From Flavobacterium jejuense (GTDB taxonomy: Bacteria; Bacteroidota; Bacteroidia; Flavobacteriales; Flavobacteriaceae): a stretch of 64,000 nt of DNA. Below are positions 42,411 through 51,001 of the stretch, one piece after another. Location of the stretch: NCBI RefSeq assembly GCF_006491595.2, contig NZ_VEVQ02000006.1:226196-290195 (forward strand), given 5' to 3'. The notes beneath the pieces are model-generated. The model was given only the letters and a program-made list of their open reading frames with translations, was not told the origin of the DNA and did no database searches. Each line of letters begins with the position of its first letter. The first letter of the stretch is position 1. Position numbers and translations under genes: made by a program.

Positions 42411-42446
42411 ACCTCATTTAAAGTGATTTAAACGAGGTTTGTTTTT
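42411..42446 (+). terminator. Terminator closing the cassette array
   Basis: ACCTCATTTAAA (42411-42422) pairs with TTTAAACGAGGT (42427-42438) around GTGA with one mismatch, followed by TTGTTTTTT. Confidence 0.7.
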
Positions 42447-42706
42447 TGACTAAAGGACAATTTTACAAAAATTGATAGGCTTAAAAAAGCTATTTTTAAC
42501 TCATAAAATTGTGTTTTTAGAAAAGTGTGTACTTTCCCTTGTTTTACCGATAAAACTTGAACAACTACTTTTGGCTTTTTAACCACAAACTTCATGTATT
42601 TCTTTAAATTATAGGTCATCGTTGCCATTAAAACATGTTTATTTGCTTGTTTAATTCCCCCTCGCTCTTCAAAATCTCCTGACTTCGAAGTGATTTTTAC
42701 ACTTTC
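42428..42706 (-). pseudogene. 3' remnant of an IS1182-like transposase
   Basis: About 90 codons on the minus strand, without a start, read KITSKSGDFEERGGIKQAN, then KHVLMATMTYNLKKYMKF, then VVKKPKVVVQVLSVKQGK. This matches, by memory, the C-terminus of IS1182-type DDE transposases, where an 'A-N-K-x-x-L-M-A-x-x-Y-N-L-K-K' segment is typical. The catalytic part is missing; the frame closes at 42707-42709, where the tandem repeats begin. The last residues read through the adjacent terminator. Confidence 0.7.
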
Positions 42707-42713
42707 TTAATTT

Positions 42714-43048
42714 GTTTACTGCTAACTTGATTCAGAGAACTAGTAATCAATTGCAAAGTGCTATGTATCAAATGCATAAACTAGTAATCCAGTTTTGCTT
42801 ACTGCTAATCTAATTTGGTTTAATACTAATCGAGTTAAGTTTACTATGTATTAAATGCGGTTTAATGTGTATCGAGTTCTGTTTATTATGTATTAAGTGC
42901 TGCTTAATGTGTATTAAGTTATGTTTATGATGTTTTAAGTTCGGTTTAATGTGTATTGAGTTCTGTTTATTATGTATTAAGTGCGGCTTAATGTGAATCG
43001 AATTACGTTTATTATGTATTAAGTGCAGTTTAATGTGTATTAAGTTCT
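42714..43048. repeat. Sixteen 21-bp tandem repeats with 42-bp higher-order period
   Basis: Sixteen units of 21 bp (one of 20 bp at 42798) alternate between two types: GTTTATTATGTATTAAGTGC plus one base, and GTTTAATGTGTATYGAGTTC plus one base. Units on the left (42714-42838) are more diverged. On the minus strand the same DNA is an open frame of seven-residue units such as HIKPHLI and HNKQNSI, which may be coincidental. It lies between an IS1182 remnant and an IS256 element. Confidence 0.85.
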
Positions 43049-43102
43049 GTTTAAACGAAATCAAGAGACTGGACATAATTTTGTGTAAACTCACAAAATG
43101 TT

Positions 43103-44317
43103 TTAATGTTTAATTTTACACCTATTCCCAAAGATAACCAAAAATTGATTCATAATCAATCCCCATCCTAGTATAGGTCTTTTCCATCCTTCGTTAGAAT
43201 TTTTTATAGCCAAATAGACTGATTTTTTTACGCTTTTTTCATCAGGGAATTGCACTTTAGTTTTGGTGTATTTTCTAATGTTTCTATTCAAATTTTCTAT
43301 CGTATTGGTTGTATATATTATTTTTCTTAATTCTGGTGGATATTCTAAAAAGGGCATTATATTTTCCCAATTGTTTTCCCAACCATCTATAGCATACTTG
43401 TATTTTTGACCCCATTTGCTTTTAAGCGAGTTTAAAGCCTCAACAGCATTTTCTTGATTGATGCTAGTATAGATTTGTTTCATGTCATCACAGAACGTTT
43501 TACGGTCTTTACAAACTACAAATTTTAGACTATTTCGTATTTGATGTACAATACATAGTTGCGTTATCGTTTCAGGAAAAACACCTTTTATTGCTTTTGT
43601 AAATCCCTTTAAATTATCAGTACAAGCAATAATGATATCTTCAACACCTCTACATTTTAAGTCCGATAATACACTCATCCAAAAAGAAGCAGATTCAGTT
43701 TTGTTAAGCCACATGCCTAGAACTTCTTTTATTCCATCAGTTCTTAACCCAATAACTATGTGCATTGCGTTGTTGATGTATTTACCCTCAGTTCTAACTT
43801 TGAGATGTACAGCATCCATCCATACTACTAAATATTGAGGCTCTAGAATTCGTTTTGTCCAATCTTCTACATCGATTAAAATTTTATCAGAAATCGTAGA
43901 AATTGTACTTTCACTAACTGATATTCCATAAACCGATTTTACTTGTTCTACAATATCGCTACGGGTCATTCCTCGACTATACATACCTAAAATTGCATGT
44001 TCAATTTTTTGACTCATCGTCTCTCCTTTTGGGATAATTTGAGGGTCAAATTTGCCATTTTTATCTCTAGGAATATTTAAAACCATATCACCAAAAGTCT
44101 CTGATTTTATAGTTTTGGAGAAAGATCCATTACGGCTATTACCTGAATTATTCCCTTCTATTTTATGCTTTTCATACCCTAAATGAGCATCTAGTTCACC
44201 TTGTAGAAGTTGCTCAATTCCTTGCTTATATAAACTCTCAAAATAGGAATGAAAATCTTCTTTTGTAGTAAACTCTTTTGCGAAATCTTTTGGTAATTTG
44301 CCATCTTTAATTTCCAT
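43103..44317 (-). CDS. IS256-family (mutator-type) transposase
   Basis: This 404-aa protein is the full length for IS256 transposases. The DDE triad is visible: Asp in VVWMDAVHLKVR, Asp in IIIACTDNLKGFTKAI and Glu in YTTNTIENLNRNIRK. The N-terminal DNA-binding part contains LLQGELDAHLGYEKH and NSRNGSFSKTIKSE, and C-CIVHQIRNSLKFV lies in the insertion domain. No frameshift is seen, so the element may still be active. The start codon is 43 nt from a 48-bp palindrome that could restrict incoming transcription or translation. Confidence 0.95.
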   Translation of the reverse strand: MEIKDGKLPKDFAKEFTTKEDFHSYFESLYKQGIEQLLQGELDAHLGYEKHKIEGNNSGNSRNGSFSKTIKSETFGDMVLNIPRDKNGKFDPQIIPKGETMSQKIEHAILGMYSRGMTRSDIVEQVKSVYGISVSESTISTISDKILIDVEDWTKRILEPQYLVVWMDAVHLKVRTEGKYINNAMHIVIGLRTDGIKEVLGMWLNKTESASFWMSVLSDLKCRGVEDIIIACTDNLKGFTKAIKGVFPETITQLCIVHQIRNSLKFVVCKDRKTFCDDMKQIYTSINQENAVEALNSLKSKWGQKYKYAIDGWENNWENIMPFLEYPPELRKIIYTTNTIENLNRNIRKYTKTKVQFPDEKSVKKSVYLAIKNSNEGWKRPILGWGLIMNQFLVIFGNRCKIKH

Positions 44318-44359
44318 ATCTTTTTTTTAGATTGTTAAATATACTCTTTCTTAAATCTT

Positions 44360-44407
44360 TTTCAGGTTCAAGTCTTAATTGATATCAATTAAGACTTGAA
44401 CCTGAAA
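44360..44407. repeat. 48-bp perfect palindrome upstream of the transposase
   Basis: Every base from 44360 to 44407 is symmetric about the GATATC centre (44381-44386): TTTCAGGTTCAAGTC on the left mirrors GACTTGAACCTGAAA on the right. It has no unpaired loop. It lies inside the IS element, in the leader of the transposase. Confidence 0.9.
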
Positions 44408-44463
44408 CATTAAATGAGTTTACACAATCTAATGACTACTCCCTCTAATGAATCATTTATTCT

Positions 44464-44529
44464 GTAACCAAAGTTACACCGCTATGTAACATTGGTTACC
44501 AAAACCTCATTTTTGCCATTGTACTTTTG
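44464..44529 (+). promoter_or_regulatory. Two CRP/FNR-type sites plus promoter of the RND operon
   Basis: GTAAC-CAAA-GTTAC (44464-44477) and GTAAC-ATTG-GTTAC (44486-44499) are both perfect inverted repeats with N4 spacers, 22 bp apart centre to centre. The downstream one is centred 36.5 bp before the last G of the -7 element TACTTTTG (44522-44529), identical to the cydA arrangement. Confidence 0.72.
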
Positions 44530-44555
44530 TTCTTGTAAATAAGAATAAAAAAACA

Positions 44556-45869
44556 ATGAAGAAAATAAAAGGATTTTACTTACTTGCCATCGTACTACTC
44601 GCAACAGTAGCGCATAGCCAAGAAACGCTTCCCATATCCAAAGCGGAAGTCGTACAAAAAGCCACAGAAAAGAACCTGCAAATCAAAGTAGCAGAAGCTT
44701 CCTATCAATCTGCAAAAGCCGATTACCGTCAGTCCAATGCGATTTTTATGCCTAATGTAAATGTGTCTTATACAGGAATCGTTACCACAAATCCTTTAAT
44801 GGCTTTTGGTTCCAAATTAAATCAGGAAATCTTAACACAAGCCGATTTTAATCCTGCCTTGTTAAACAACCCCGATAGAATACAAAATTTTGCCACAGTA
44901 ATTGAAGTGAAACAGCCGCTGCTAAATATCGATGGTTTGTTAGGAAGGCAAGCGGCCAAAGCGAAAATGGATGCGTTCCAATTGCAAACGGAAAGAACCA
45001 AAGAATATTTGGTACTAGAAACTTCAAAAGCGTATATGCAATTGCAATTGGCTTACAAAGCGGTTACTGTTTTAGAAAAAGCAAACGAAACGGCACAAAG
45101 TAATTTGAAGATGGTAAACAACTACTTCAAAAATGGTATGCTACAAAAAACCGATTTACTAAACGTCCAAGTACGAGTAAACGAAATTGCAAACCAATTG
45201 CAATATGCCAAAAGTAATGTGCAAAATGCTTCCGATTATTTGGCTTTTCTGTTAAATGAAGAGACCAATGGAAAAACCTATCAACCTACAGAGGAATTGG
45301 CAAACGAAATTACTTTGGAAGCAATAAACACTAGCTTAAACTCTTCTAGAAAAGACATTCAAGCTATGGAAAAATCATCAGAAGCCTATAAAAAGATGTT
45401 CCAATCCTCTAAATATGGTTTTCTACCACGATTAAATGCTTTTGGAAATTACCAATTATACGATAGTAAATTTCTAAGTACAAATGCGAAAGGCTATTTA
45501 ATAGGAGCGCAATTATCATGGGATATTTTCGATGGCTACAAAAACATTGGAAAAACCCAAAAAGCAAAAGCGGATTTCAACAAAGCCACCATTGAAACCG
45601 AACAATACAAAAAGCAAAGTCAGTTAGAAGTGAACAAAACCAACCGACAATTACAAGACGCGGAAAATAAAGTGAATTTATCTAAACTAGCTTTCGAACA
45701 AAGTCAGGAAGCCTTCAGAATTCGTCAAAACAGATTCGAACAAGGCCTAGAAAAAACTAGCGATTTACTAACTTCAGAAACCCAAGTAGCCCAAAAAGAA
45801 TTAGAACACCTACAAGCCGTTTTTGAATACAATTTTACGAAAGAATATTTACAGTTTTTGGTTAAATAG
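44556..45869 (+). CDS. TolC-family outer-membrane efflux protein
   Basis: This 437-aa protein has a signal peptide (to about residue 21, VAHSQ) and two outer-membrane-efflux repeats of long helices rich in Gln and Ala (EASYQSAKADYRQSNAIFMPNV; AYMQLQLAYKAVTVLEKANETAQS; SQEAFRIRQNRFEQGLEKTSDLLT). It should form the trimeric exit duct of the RND pump encoded by the next genes. The body of the gene is richer in G and C at third positions than most neighbours. It is first in an operon under a GTAAC-N4-GTTAC promoter. Confidence 0.92.
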   Translation: MKKIKGFYLLAIVLLATVAHSQETLPISKAEVVQKATEKNLQIKVAEASYQSAKADYRQSNAIFMPNVNVSYTGIVTTNPLMAFGSKLNQEILTQADFNPALLNNPDRIQNFATVIEVKQPLLNIDGLLGRQAAKAKMDAFQLQTERTKEYLVLETSKAYMQLQLAYKAVTVLEKANETAQSNLKMVNNYFKNGMLQKTDLLNVQVRVNEIANQLQYAKSNVQNASDYLAFLLNEETNGKTYQPTEELANEITLEAINTSLNSSRKDIQAMEKSSEAYKKMFQSSKYGFLPRLNAFGNYQLYDSKFLSTNAKGYLIGAQLSWDIFDGYKNIGKTQKAKADFNKATIETEQYKKQSQLEVNKTNRQLQDAENKVNLSKLAFEQSQEAFRIRQNRFEQGLEKTSDLLTSETQVAQKELEHLQAVFEYNFTKEYLQFLVK

Positions 45870-45968
45870 AGTGATTAGTTAATAGTAAGAAAAAAACACA
45901 AAGAAGACAACAGAAAACCGATAACTGACAACCCACAACATACAACTCACAACATACAACAATATAAA

Positions 45969-47051
45969 ATGAAAAAAATAACAACCCTAATTATAGCCAT
46001 AACACTTACCCTAACCTCATGCGGTAGTGATAAAAAAGAAGCCGTAGACAACACACCAGCTATTCCAGTAAAGGTATCTGGAAAAAGTATAAACGACACC
46101 AATCCGTATGTATCAGCCAGTGGAAAAATAGAATCCGAAAACAGTGCTAATTTAAGTACCAGAATGATGGGTTATGTAACCAAAGTCAATGTGAAAGTAG
46201 GACAAAATGTAAAAGCAGGTCAGCAATTAGTTAGTATCAATAACACCGACTTACAAGCGAAAAAAGCACAAGTGGATGCTTCTATTACACAAGCAACAGC
46301 CGCTTTCAATAACGCAAAGAAAGATTATGAACGTTTTACCAACTTGTTTGCCCAACAAAGTGCTTCTCAAAAAGAATTAGATGATATGACTTCACGTTAC
46401 GAAATGGCAAAAGCAGGTTTAGAAGCAGCCAAACAAATGCGTAACGAAGTAGTAGCACAGTTTAAGTATTCAAATATAACAGCACCATTCAGTGGAACGG
46501 TAACCAATACTTTCATAAAAGAAGGAGACATGGCCAATCCAGGAATGCCTTTAGTAAGCATAGAAGGTTCAGGAAAAATGCAAGTTACAGCTATGGTTTC
46601 TGAAAGTGATATTTCAGCGATTACTAATGGAATGCCTGTAACCATCAACATCAAATCCTTAAACAAGGAAGTAACAGGAAAAGTAATAGAAGTAAGCTTA
46701 TCTGCCAAAAACACAGGCGGACAATACTTAGTGAAAATAAACTTAGACAAAACGGATAAAAGTATCTTATCAGGCATGTTTGTCAACGTACAATTTCCAA
46801 TAGAAAAAACACAAACTGCAACAAATAGAAGAACGGTTTTAGTACCAGAAAGTGCTTTAGTAAGAAACGGTCAATTAACAGGAGTGTACACAGTTGGAAG
46901 TGGAAATGTAGCCATCTTACGTTGGTTACGAATAGGAAAAACCTACGGCAACCAAGTAGAAGTCCTTTCAGGATTAGCAGCAGACGAACAGTTCATCCTT
47001 TCAGCAGATGGAAAGTTGTACAACGGAGCTAAAATTAAATTAGTCAATTAG
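45969..47051 (+). CDS. RND efflux periplasmic adaptor (membrane fusion protein)
   Basis: This 360-aa SPII lipoprotein (Cys18 in LTSCGSDKK) has the HlyD/AcrA domain order: lipoyl half-motif (MMGYVTKVNVKVGQNVKAGQ), alpha-helical hairpin (ITQATAAFNNAKKDYERFTN to QKELDDMTSRYEMAKAGLEAA), second lipoyl half (ITAPFSGTVTNTFIKEGD) and beta-barrel and membrane-proximal parts. It bridges the TolC-like duct and the inner-membrane pump. The 99-nt spacer before it is a C/A-rich low-complexity leader. Confidence 0.92.
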   Translation: MKKITTLIIAITLTLTSCGSDKKEAVDNTPAIPVKVSGKSINDTNPYVSASGKIESENSANLSTRMMGYVTKVNVKVGQNVKAGQQLVSINNTDLQAKKAQVDASITQATAAFNNAKKDYERFTNLFAQQSASQKELDDMTSRYEMAKAGLEAAKQMRNEVVAQFKYSNITAPFSGTVTNTFIKEGDMANPGMPLVSIEGSGKMQVTAMVSESDISAITNGMPVTINIKSLNKEVTGKVIEVSLSAKNTGGQYLVKINLDKTDKSILSGMFVNVQFPIEKTQTATNRRTVLVPESALVRNGQLTGVYTVGSGNVAILRWLRIGKTYGNQVEVLSGLAADEQFILSADGKLYNGAKIKLVN

Positions 47052-47151
47052 ATGATGCGGCAATAAGACAATAAGAAAATGAGACAATTTGATAATTAAC
47101 AGATCAACTCATTGACTAATTGGCACATTAACAAATTAACACATTAAACTC

Positions 47152-50100
47152 ATGCAAGAAGGTATAGCAGGAAAAATAGCCAATTTTTTCATCAACTCGA
47201 AACTAACCATTTTATTAATGGTAGCGTTGATGATTATTGGATCGTATAGTTCGTTCTTAATTCCAAGAGAAGAAGAACCACAAATTAATGTTCCGATGGC
47301 CGACGTAATGGTGGGTTATCCAGGAGCAAGCCCTAAAGAAGTGGAAAGTAGAGTCATAAAACCACTAGAAAAAGTAATAGGGAATATCAAAGGAGTAGAG
47401 CACATTCACAGTATGGCTATGAACGGTCAAGCGATGATAGTAGTGCAATTTTATGTAGGAGAAAACAGTGAAGATTCCTATGTGAAATTATATGACGAAT
47501 TGATGAAACATCAAGACATGTTCCCTCAAGGTGTTTATAAACCAGTGGTAAAAACCCGTTCGATCGATGATGTACCTATGTTAGGGTTAACGCTTTGGAG
47601 CGAAAAATACAGCGATTTTCAATTGCGTCAAATAGCAGAAGAAGTAACCTCAGAAATTGAAAAAGTAAAAGATGTTGCGATTACCAAAGAAATAGGTGGA
47701 AGAACACGTGAGTTGAAAGTCGTTTTAGACAAAGATAAAATGGCTGAAAACAAAGTAGACGCATTAAGTATCCTACAAATGATTCAAGCCAATAATGGAA
47801 GCGCACAATCGGGAAGTTTCGTTCAAAACGATACGGAATATTTAGTAACAACAGGCAAGTTTTTAACCACTTCTGAAGATGTAGAAAACTTAGTAATTGG
47901 TGTCAACCAAAACAGACCGGTTTATTTAAAACAAGTAGCCAATATTCAAGATGGACCACAAACACCAAAGAATTATGTATCTTTTGGATATGGCAAAGCC
48001 AATGAGAAATTTACAAATTACAAATCAGAATATCCAGCAGTAACGATTTCAGTTGCCAAAGTAAAAGGAGCAGATGCCATGCAAATTGCGGATAAAATTC
48101 TAACAAAAGTAGAAGGATTAAAAAAGAATTTAATTCCAACCGATGTTCACGTAGAAGTCTCTCGTAATTATGGAGAAACCGCTTCTCATAAAGTTGGGGA
48201 ATTGTTAATGCACTTAGGTGTTGCCATTTTAGCCGTTACTGTTTTAGTAATGTTGGCTATGGGTTGGAGAGGTGGATTAGTAGTGTTCTTCTCTGTGCCG
48301 TTAACCTTCGCACTGACGTTATTCAGTTATTATTTATTGGGATACACCTTAAATAGAATTACGCTTTTTGCATTAGTATTCGTAGTAGGAATTGTAGTCG
48401 ATGATAGTATTATTATTGCCGAAAACATGCACCGACATTTTAAGATGAAGCGACTCCCTTTCAAACAAGCGGCTATTTATGCGATTAATGAAGTAGGAAA
48501 TCCAACCATCTTAGCAACCTTTACAGTTATTGCAGCAATTTTACCCATGGCTTTCGTATCTGGAATGATGGGACCTTATATGAGTCCGATGCCAATTGGG
48601 GCTTCTATTGCTATGTTATTGTCATTATTCGTTGCTTTAACTGTTACACCATATTTGGGCTACCACTTACTGCAGGAAAAAGATGAACAAGCTCACAAAG
48701 AAGAGAAAGGTTTAGAAACGTCATTAATCTATAGAATTTATAAGAAAATAGAGCAACCGTTATTAGATAGTTCGAAAAAACGAAACCTAATGTTTATCGT
48801 TACCATCGTTTTATTATTAGGTTCAGTAGCCATGTTCTTTACGAAATCGGTAGCAGTGAAAATGTTGCCTTTTGATAACAAAAACGAGTTCCAAGTAGTA
48901 ATAGATATGCCAGAAGGAACTACTTTAGAAAGAACAGCAGCAGTAACGAAAGAAATTGCACAATATCTTTCAACAGTTCCAGAAGTAGTCGATTACCAAA
49001 ACTATGTTGGAGCTTCTGCACCTATCACTTTCAACGGATTGGTTCGTCATTACGACATGAGAGGTGGAAGTAATATGGCAGATATTCAAGTAAATTTATT
49101 ACACAAAGAAGACAGAAATTTGCAAAGTCATGATATAGCAAAAGTAGTGCGTCCAGAAATACAAAAGATTGCTAAAAAATATGGTGTCAATGTGAAAATT
49201 GTTGAGGTGCCACCAGGACCACCCGTTTTATCAACACTAGTTGCTGAGGTATATGGTCCTAATTATGAAGATCAAATTAAAGTAGCGCATCAAGTAAAAA
49301 CGATTTTAGAAAATACTGCTGATGTTGTAGATGCTGATTGGATGGTGGAAGCTCCTCAAGTAGAATACAAATTAGAAGTAGATAGAGAAAAAGCGATGTT
49401 AAATGGCATTGCTCCGCAACAAGTAGTGGGTAATTTAACGTATTTGCTAAGAGAAATGCCAGTATCTAATTTGTATGATGAACGATCTAATGATCCAGTA
49501 GGAATCGTATTGTCGCTAGATGATGCTGATAAAACATCATTGCAAGACATTCAAAATTTGAAAATTAAAGGATCACAAGGTAATGTGGTTTCGGTAAGTG
49601 ATTTGGTAAAAGTAAAAACAGATACTTTACAAAACACCATTTATCGTAAAGATCAAAAAAGAGTAGTGTATGTTTTAGCCGATATGGCAGGAGCATTGGA
49701 AAGTCCAGTGTATGCAATTTTAGGAATGAACGAGAAGTTGCAAAAAATGACATTACCAAAAGGCTACACAGTTAACGAATTGTACATCGATCAACCTTCA
49801 GATGAAAGTGATTTTACTGTAAAATGGGATGGAGAATGGCAAATTACTTTAGAAGTTTTTCGTGATTTAGGAACCGCTTTCTTAGTAGTGATTATTGTTA
49901 TTTATATGTTGATTGTGGGTTGGTTCCAAAATTTCAAAACGCCATTAGTAATGATGGTTGCTATTCCACTTTCCTTAATTGGAATTGTATTTGGACACTG
50001 GCTTTTGAATGCGTTTTTTACAGCAACCTCTTTCATTGGAATGATAGCTTTAGCAGGAGTGATGGTCAGGAACTCGGTCTTATTAATTGACTTTATAGAA

Positions 50101-50382
50101 ATCCGATTGAATGATGGTATTCCTTTAAAACAAGCCATTATTGAAGCAGGAGCTGTAAGAACAACTCCTATTTTGCTAACGACAGGAGCAGTAGTCATTG
50201 GAGCATCGATTATATTATTTGATCCTATTTTTCAAGGATTAGCCATTTCCTTAGTAGCTGGAGCCATAGTTTCTACCATTTTAACCTTACTTGTTGTGCC
50301 TTTGATTTATTACATAGTAGAGCGCAAGAAATGGGAGAAAGAAGAAGTGATAAAAGAAAGCAAAGAGGAAACTAATAATTAA
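47152..50382 (+). CDS. RND efflux transporter permease (AcrB/HAE-1-like)
   Basis: This 1076-aa inner-membrane pump has twelve membrane segments and two large periplasmic loops. Segment 1 starts at about residue 15 (LTILLMVALMIIGSYSSF). The proton-relay pair lies in segment 4 (VVGIVVDDSIIIAENMHRHFK), which favours organic-molecule export over heavy-metal export (where DE is usual). The second half repeats with FIGMIALAGVMVRNSVLLIDF and TTGAVVIGASIILFDPIF. The substrate is unknown; control by a CRP/FNR-type site shared with cydAB suggests a role under low oxygen or reactive-sulfur/nitrogen stress. Confidence 0.95.
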   Translation: MQEGIAGKIANFFINSKLTILLMVALMIIGSYSSFLIPREEEPQINVPMADVMVGYPGASPKEVESRVIKPLEKVIGNIKGVEHIHSMAMNGQAMIVVQFYVGENSEDSYVKLYDELMKHQDMFPQGVYKPVVKTRSIDDVPMLGLTLWSEKYSDFQLRQIAEEVTSEIEKVKDVAITKEIGGRTRELKVVLDKDKMAENKVDALSILQMIQANNGSAQSGSFVQNDTEYLVTTGKFLTTSEDVENLVIGVNQNRPVYLKQVANIQDGPQTPKNYVSFGYGKANEKFTNYKSEYPAVTISVAKVKGADAMQIADKILTKVEGLKKNLIPTDVHVEVSRNYGETASHKVGELLMHLGVAILAVTVLVMLAMGWRGGLVVFFSVPLTFALTLFSYYLLGYTLNRITLFALVFVVGIVVDDSIIIAENMHRHFKMKRLPFKQAAIYAINEVGNPTILATFTVIAAILPMAFVSGMMGPYMSPMPIGASIAMLLSLFVALTVTPYLGYHLLQEKDEQAHKEEKGLETSLIYRIYKKIEQPLLDSSKKRNLMFIVTIVLLLGSVAMFFTKSVAVKMLPFDNKNEFQVVIDMPEGTTLERTAAVTKEIAQYLSTVPEVVDYQNYVGASAPITFNGLVRHYDMRGGSNMADIQVNLLHKEDRNLQSHDIAKVVRPEIQKIAKKYGVNVKIVEVPPGPPVLSTLVAEVYGPNYEDQIKVAHQVKTILENTADVVDADWMVEAPQVEYKLEVDREKAMLNGIAPQQVVGNLTYLLREMPVSNLYDERSNDPVGIVLSLDDADKTSLQDIQNLKIKGSQGNVVSVSDLVKVKTDTLQNTIYRKDQKRVVYVLADMAGALESPVYAILGMNEKLQKMTLPKGYTVNELYIDQPSDESDFTVKWDGEWQITLEVFRDLGTAFLVVIIVIYMLIVGWFQNFKTPLVMMVAIPLSLIGIVFGHWLLNAFFTATSFIGMIALAGVMVRNSVLLIDFIEIRLNDGIPLKQAIIEAGAVRTTPILLTTGAVVIGASIILFDPIFQGLAISLVAGAIVSTILTLLVVPLIYYIVERKKWEKEEVIKESKEETNN

Positions 50383-50387
50383 GAATT

Positions 50388-50693
50388 ATGAAATTAGTAA
50401 TAATAACAGCGATTAAAGAGTTTGAAAAGGAAATCAAATTGCAATTAAAACAAGCAGAAGTGACTACTTTTTCTTATCGTGAAGTAATAGGATATCGAGA
50501 TAATACTGAAGACGCTTTTGAATCCAATTGGTTCTCAAGTGAAATGAATAAATCGGAATCCCTTTTGTTTTATGCTTTTGTAAAAAAAGAAAATGTAGAC
50601 AAGTTATTTGAATCGGTTAATACATTTAATGGAAAACAGCAAACCCTTTCTCGTATACATATAGCAGTTGTAAATATTGAAAAATCAAATTAA
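50388..50693 (+). CDS. PII/DUF3240-like small protein of the RND operon
   Basis: This 101-aa protein lies 5 nt after the pump gene. The pattern MKLVIITAIKEFEKEIKLQL, TTFSYREVIGYRD, SLLFYAFVKKENVDKLFESV and LSRIHIAVVNIEKS fits a ferredoxin-like PII fold, as in small proteins found after CusA-type pumps. It could sense a ligand and modulate the pump; this is inference from fold and position. Confidence 0.6.
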   Translation: MKLVIITAIKEFEKEIKLQLKQAEVTTFSYREVIGYRDNTEDAFESNWFSSEMNKSESLLFYAFVKKENVDKLFESVNTFNGKQQTLSRIHIAVVNIEKSN

Positions 50694-50704
50694 AAAATAA
50701 TAAA

Positions 50705-50893
50705 ATGATAAATAGAATAGTTAGAGCTATAGCAGGAACATTTATAATAATCAGTGTGTTATTAGCGATGTATGTCAACCAAAACTGGTTGTGGTTTACC
50801 CTTTTTGTGGGAGCCAATTTGTTACAATCTTCTTTTACAAAATGGTGCTTAATGGAAGATATACTTCGAAAAGGATTTAAAATAAAAGATTAA
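50705..50893 (+). CDS. DUF2892 (YgaP-type) membrane protein
   Basis: This 62-aa protein has one or two hydrophobic segments (IVRAIAGTFIIISVLLAMYV; WLWFTLFVGANLLQSSFTKW) and the family end WCLMEDILRKGFK. DUF2892 modules often accompany rhodanese or sulfur-handling proteins. It is the last gene of the RND operon, 12 nt after the PII-like gene and directly before a terminator. The link to sulfur chemistry is interesting given the SQR-like gene under the same type of promoter. Confidence 0.72.
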   Translation: MINRIVRAIAGTFIIISVLLAMYVNQNWLWFTLFVGANLLQSSFTKWCLMEDILRKGFKIKD

Positions 50894-50904
50894 TTTTAAG
50901 CAAC

Positions 50905-50938
50905 AAAAACGCCTTTTAAGTTATTTTAAGGCGTTTTT
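50905..50938. terminator. Bidirectional terminator of the RND operon
   Basis: A perfect 11-bp stem AAAAACGCCTT/AAGGCGTTTTT has a 12-nt loop with T and A runs on both sides. Confidence 0.87.
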
Positions 50939-51001
50939 TGTTGTTTTAATGGAGTAACTTATGTTATTTCAATGATTTTTTAAGTGAATTAGCAAGAATA
51001 A

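Larger units (their letters stand above)
43065..44445. mobile_element. IS256-family insertion sequence
   Basis: The element consists of one transposase gene (minus strand) between imperfect terminal inverted repeats: left GAGACTGG ... TTTTGTGTAAACTCA (43065-43093), right TGAGTTTACACAA ... CTCCCTC (about 44415-44445). The 13-bp core TTGTGTAAACTCA matches exactly; the outer ends match less well, so the exact boundaries and any target duplication are uncertain. A 48-bp palindrome lies between the gene and the right end. Confidence 0.75.

Noticed and set aside
42714..43048. 21-bp repeats as a CRISPR array
   Set aside because: There are no unique spacers; units are contiguous and of two alternating types, and no cas genes are present.
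42810..43094. Minus-strand 94-aa frame of heptad units as a real coiled-coil gene
   Set aside because: The frame follows from a 21-bp repeat lacking a stop in that phase; composition (Ile/His/Lys/Asn only) and location between IS remnants argue against a selected protein.
45880..45968. ACAAC-rich repeats before the RND adaptor gene as an operator
   Set aside because: Similar low-complexity, G-poor leaders occur before other genes in this window (20220-20255, 47055-47150); they look like unstructured spacer sequence.
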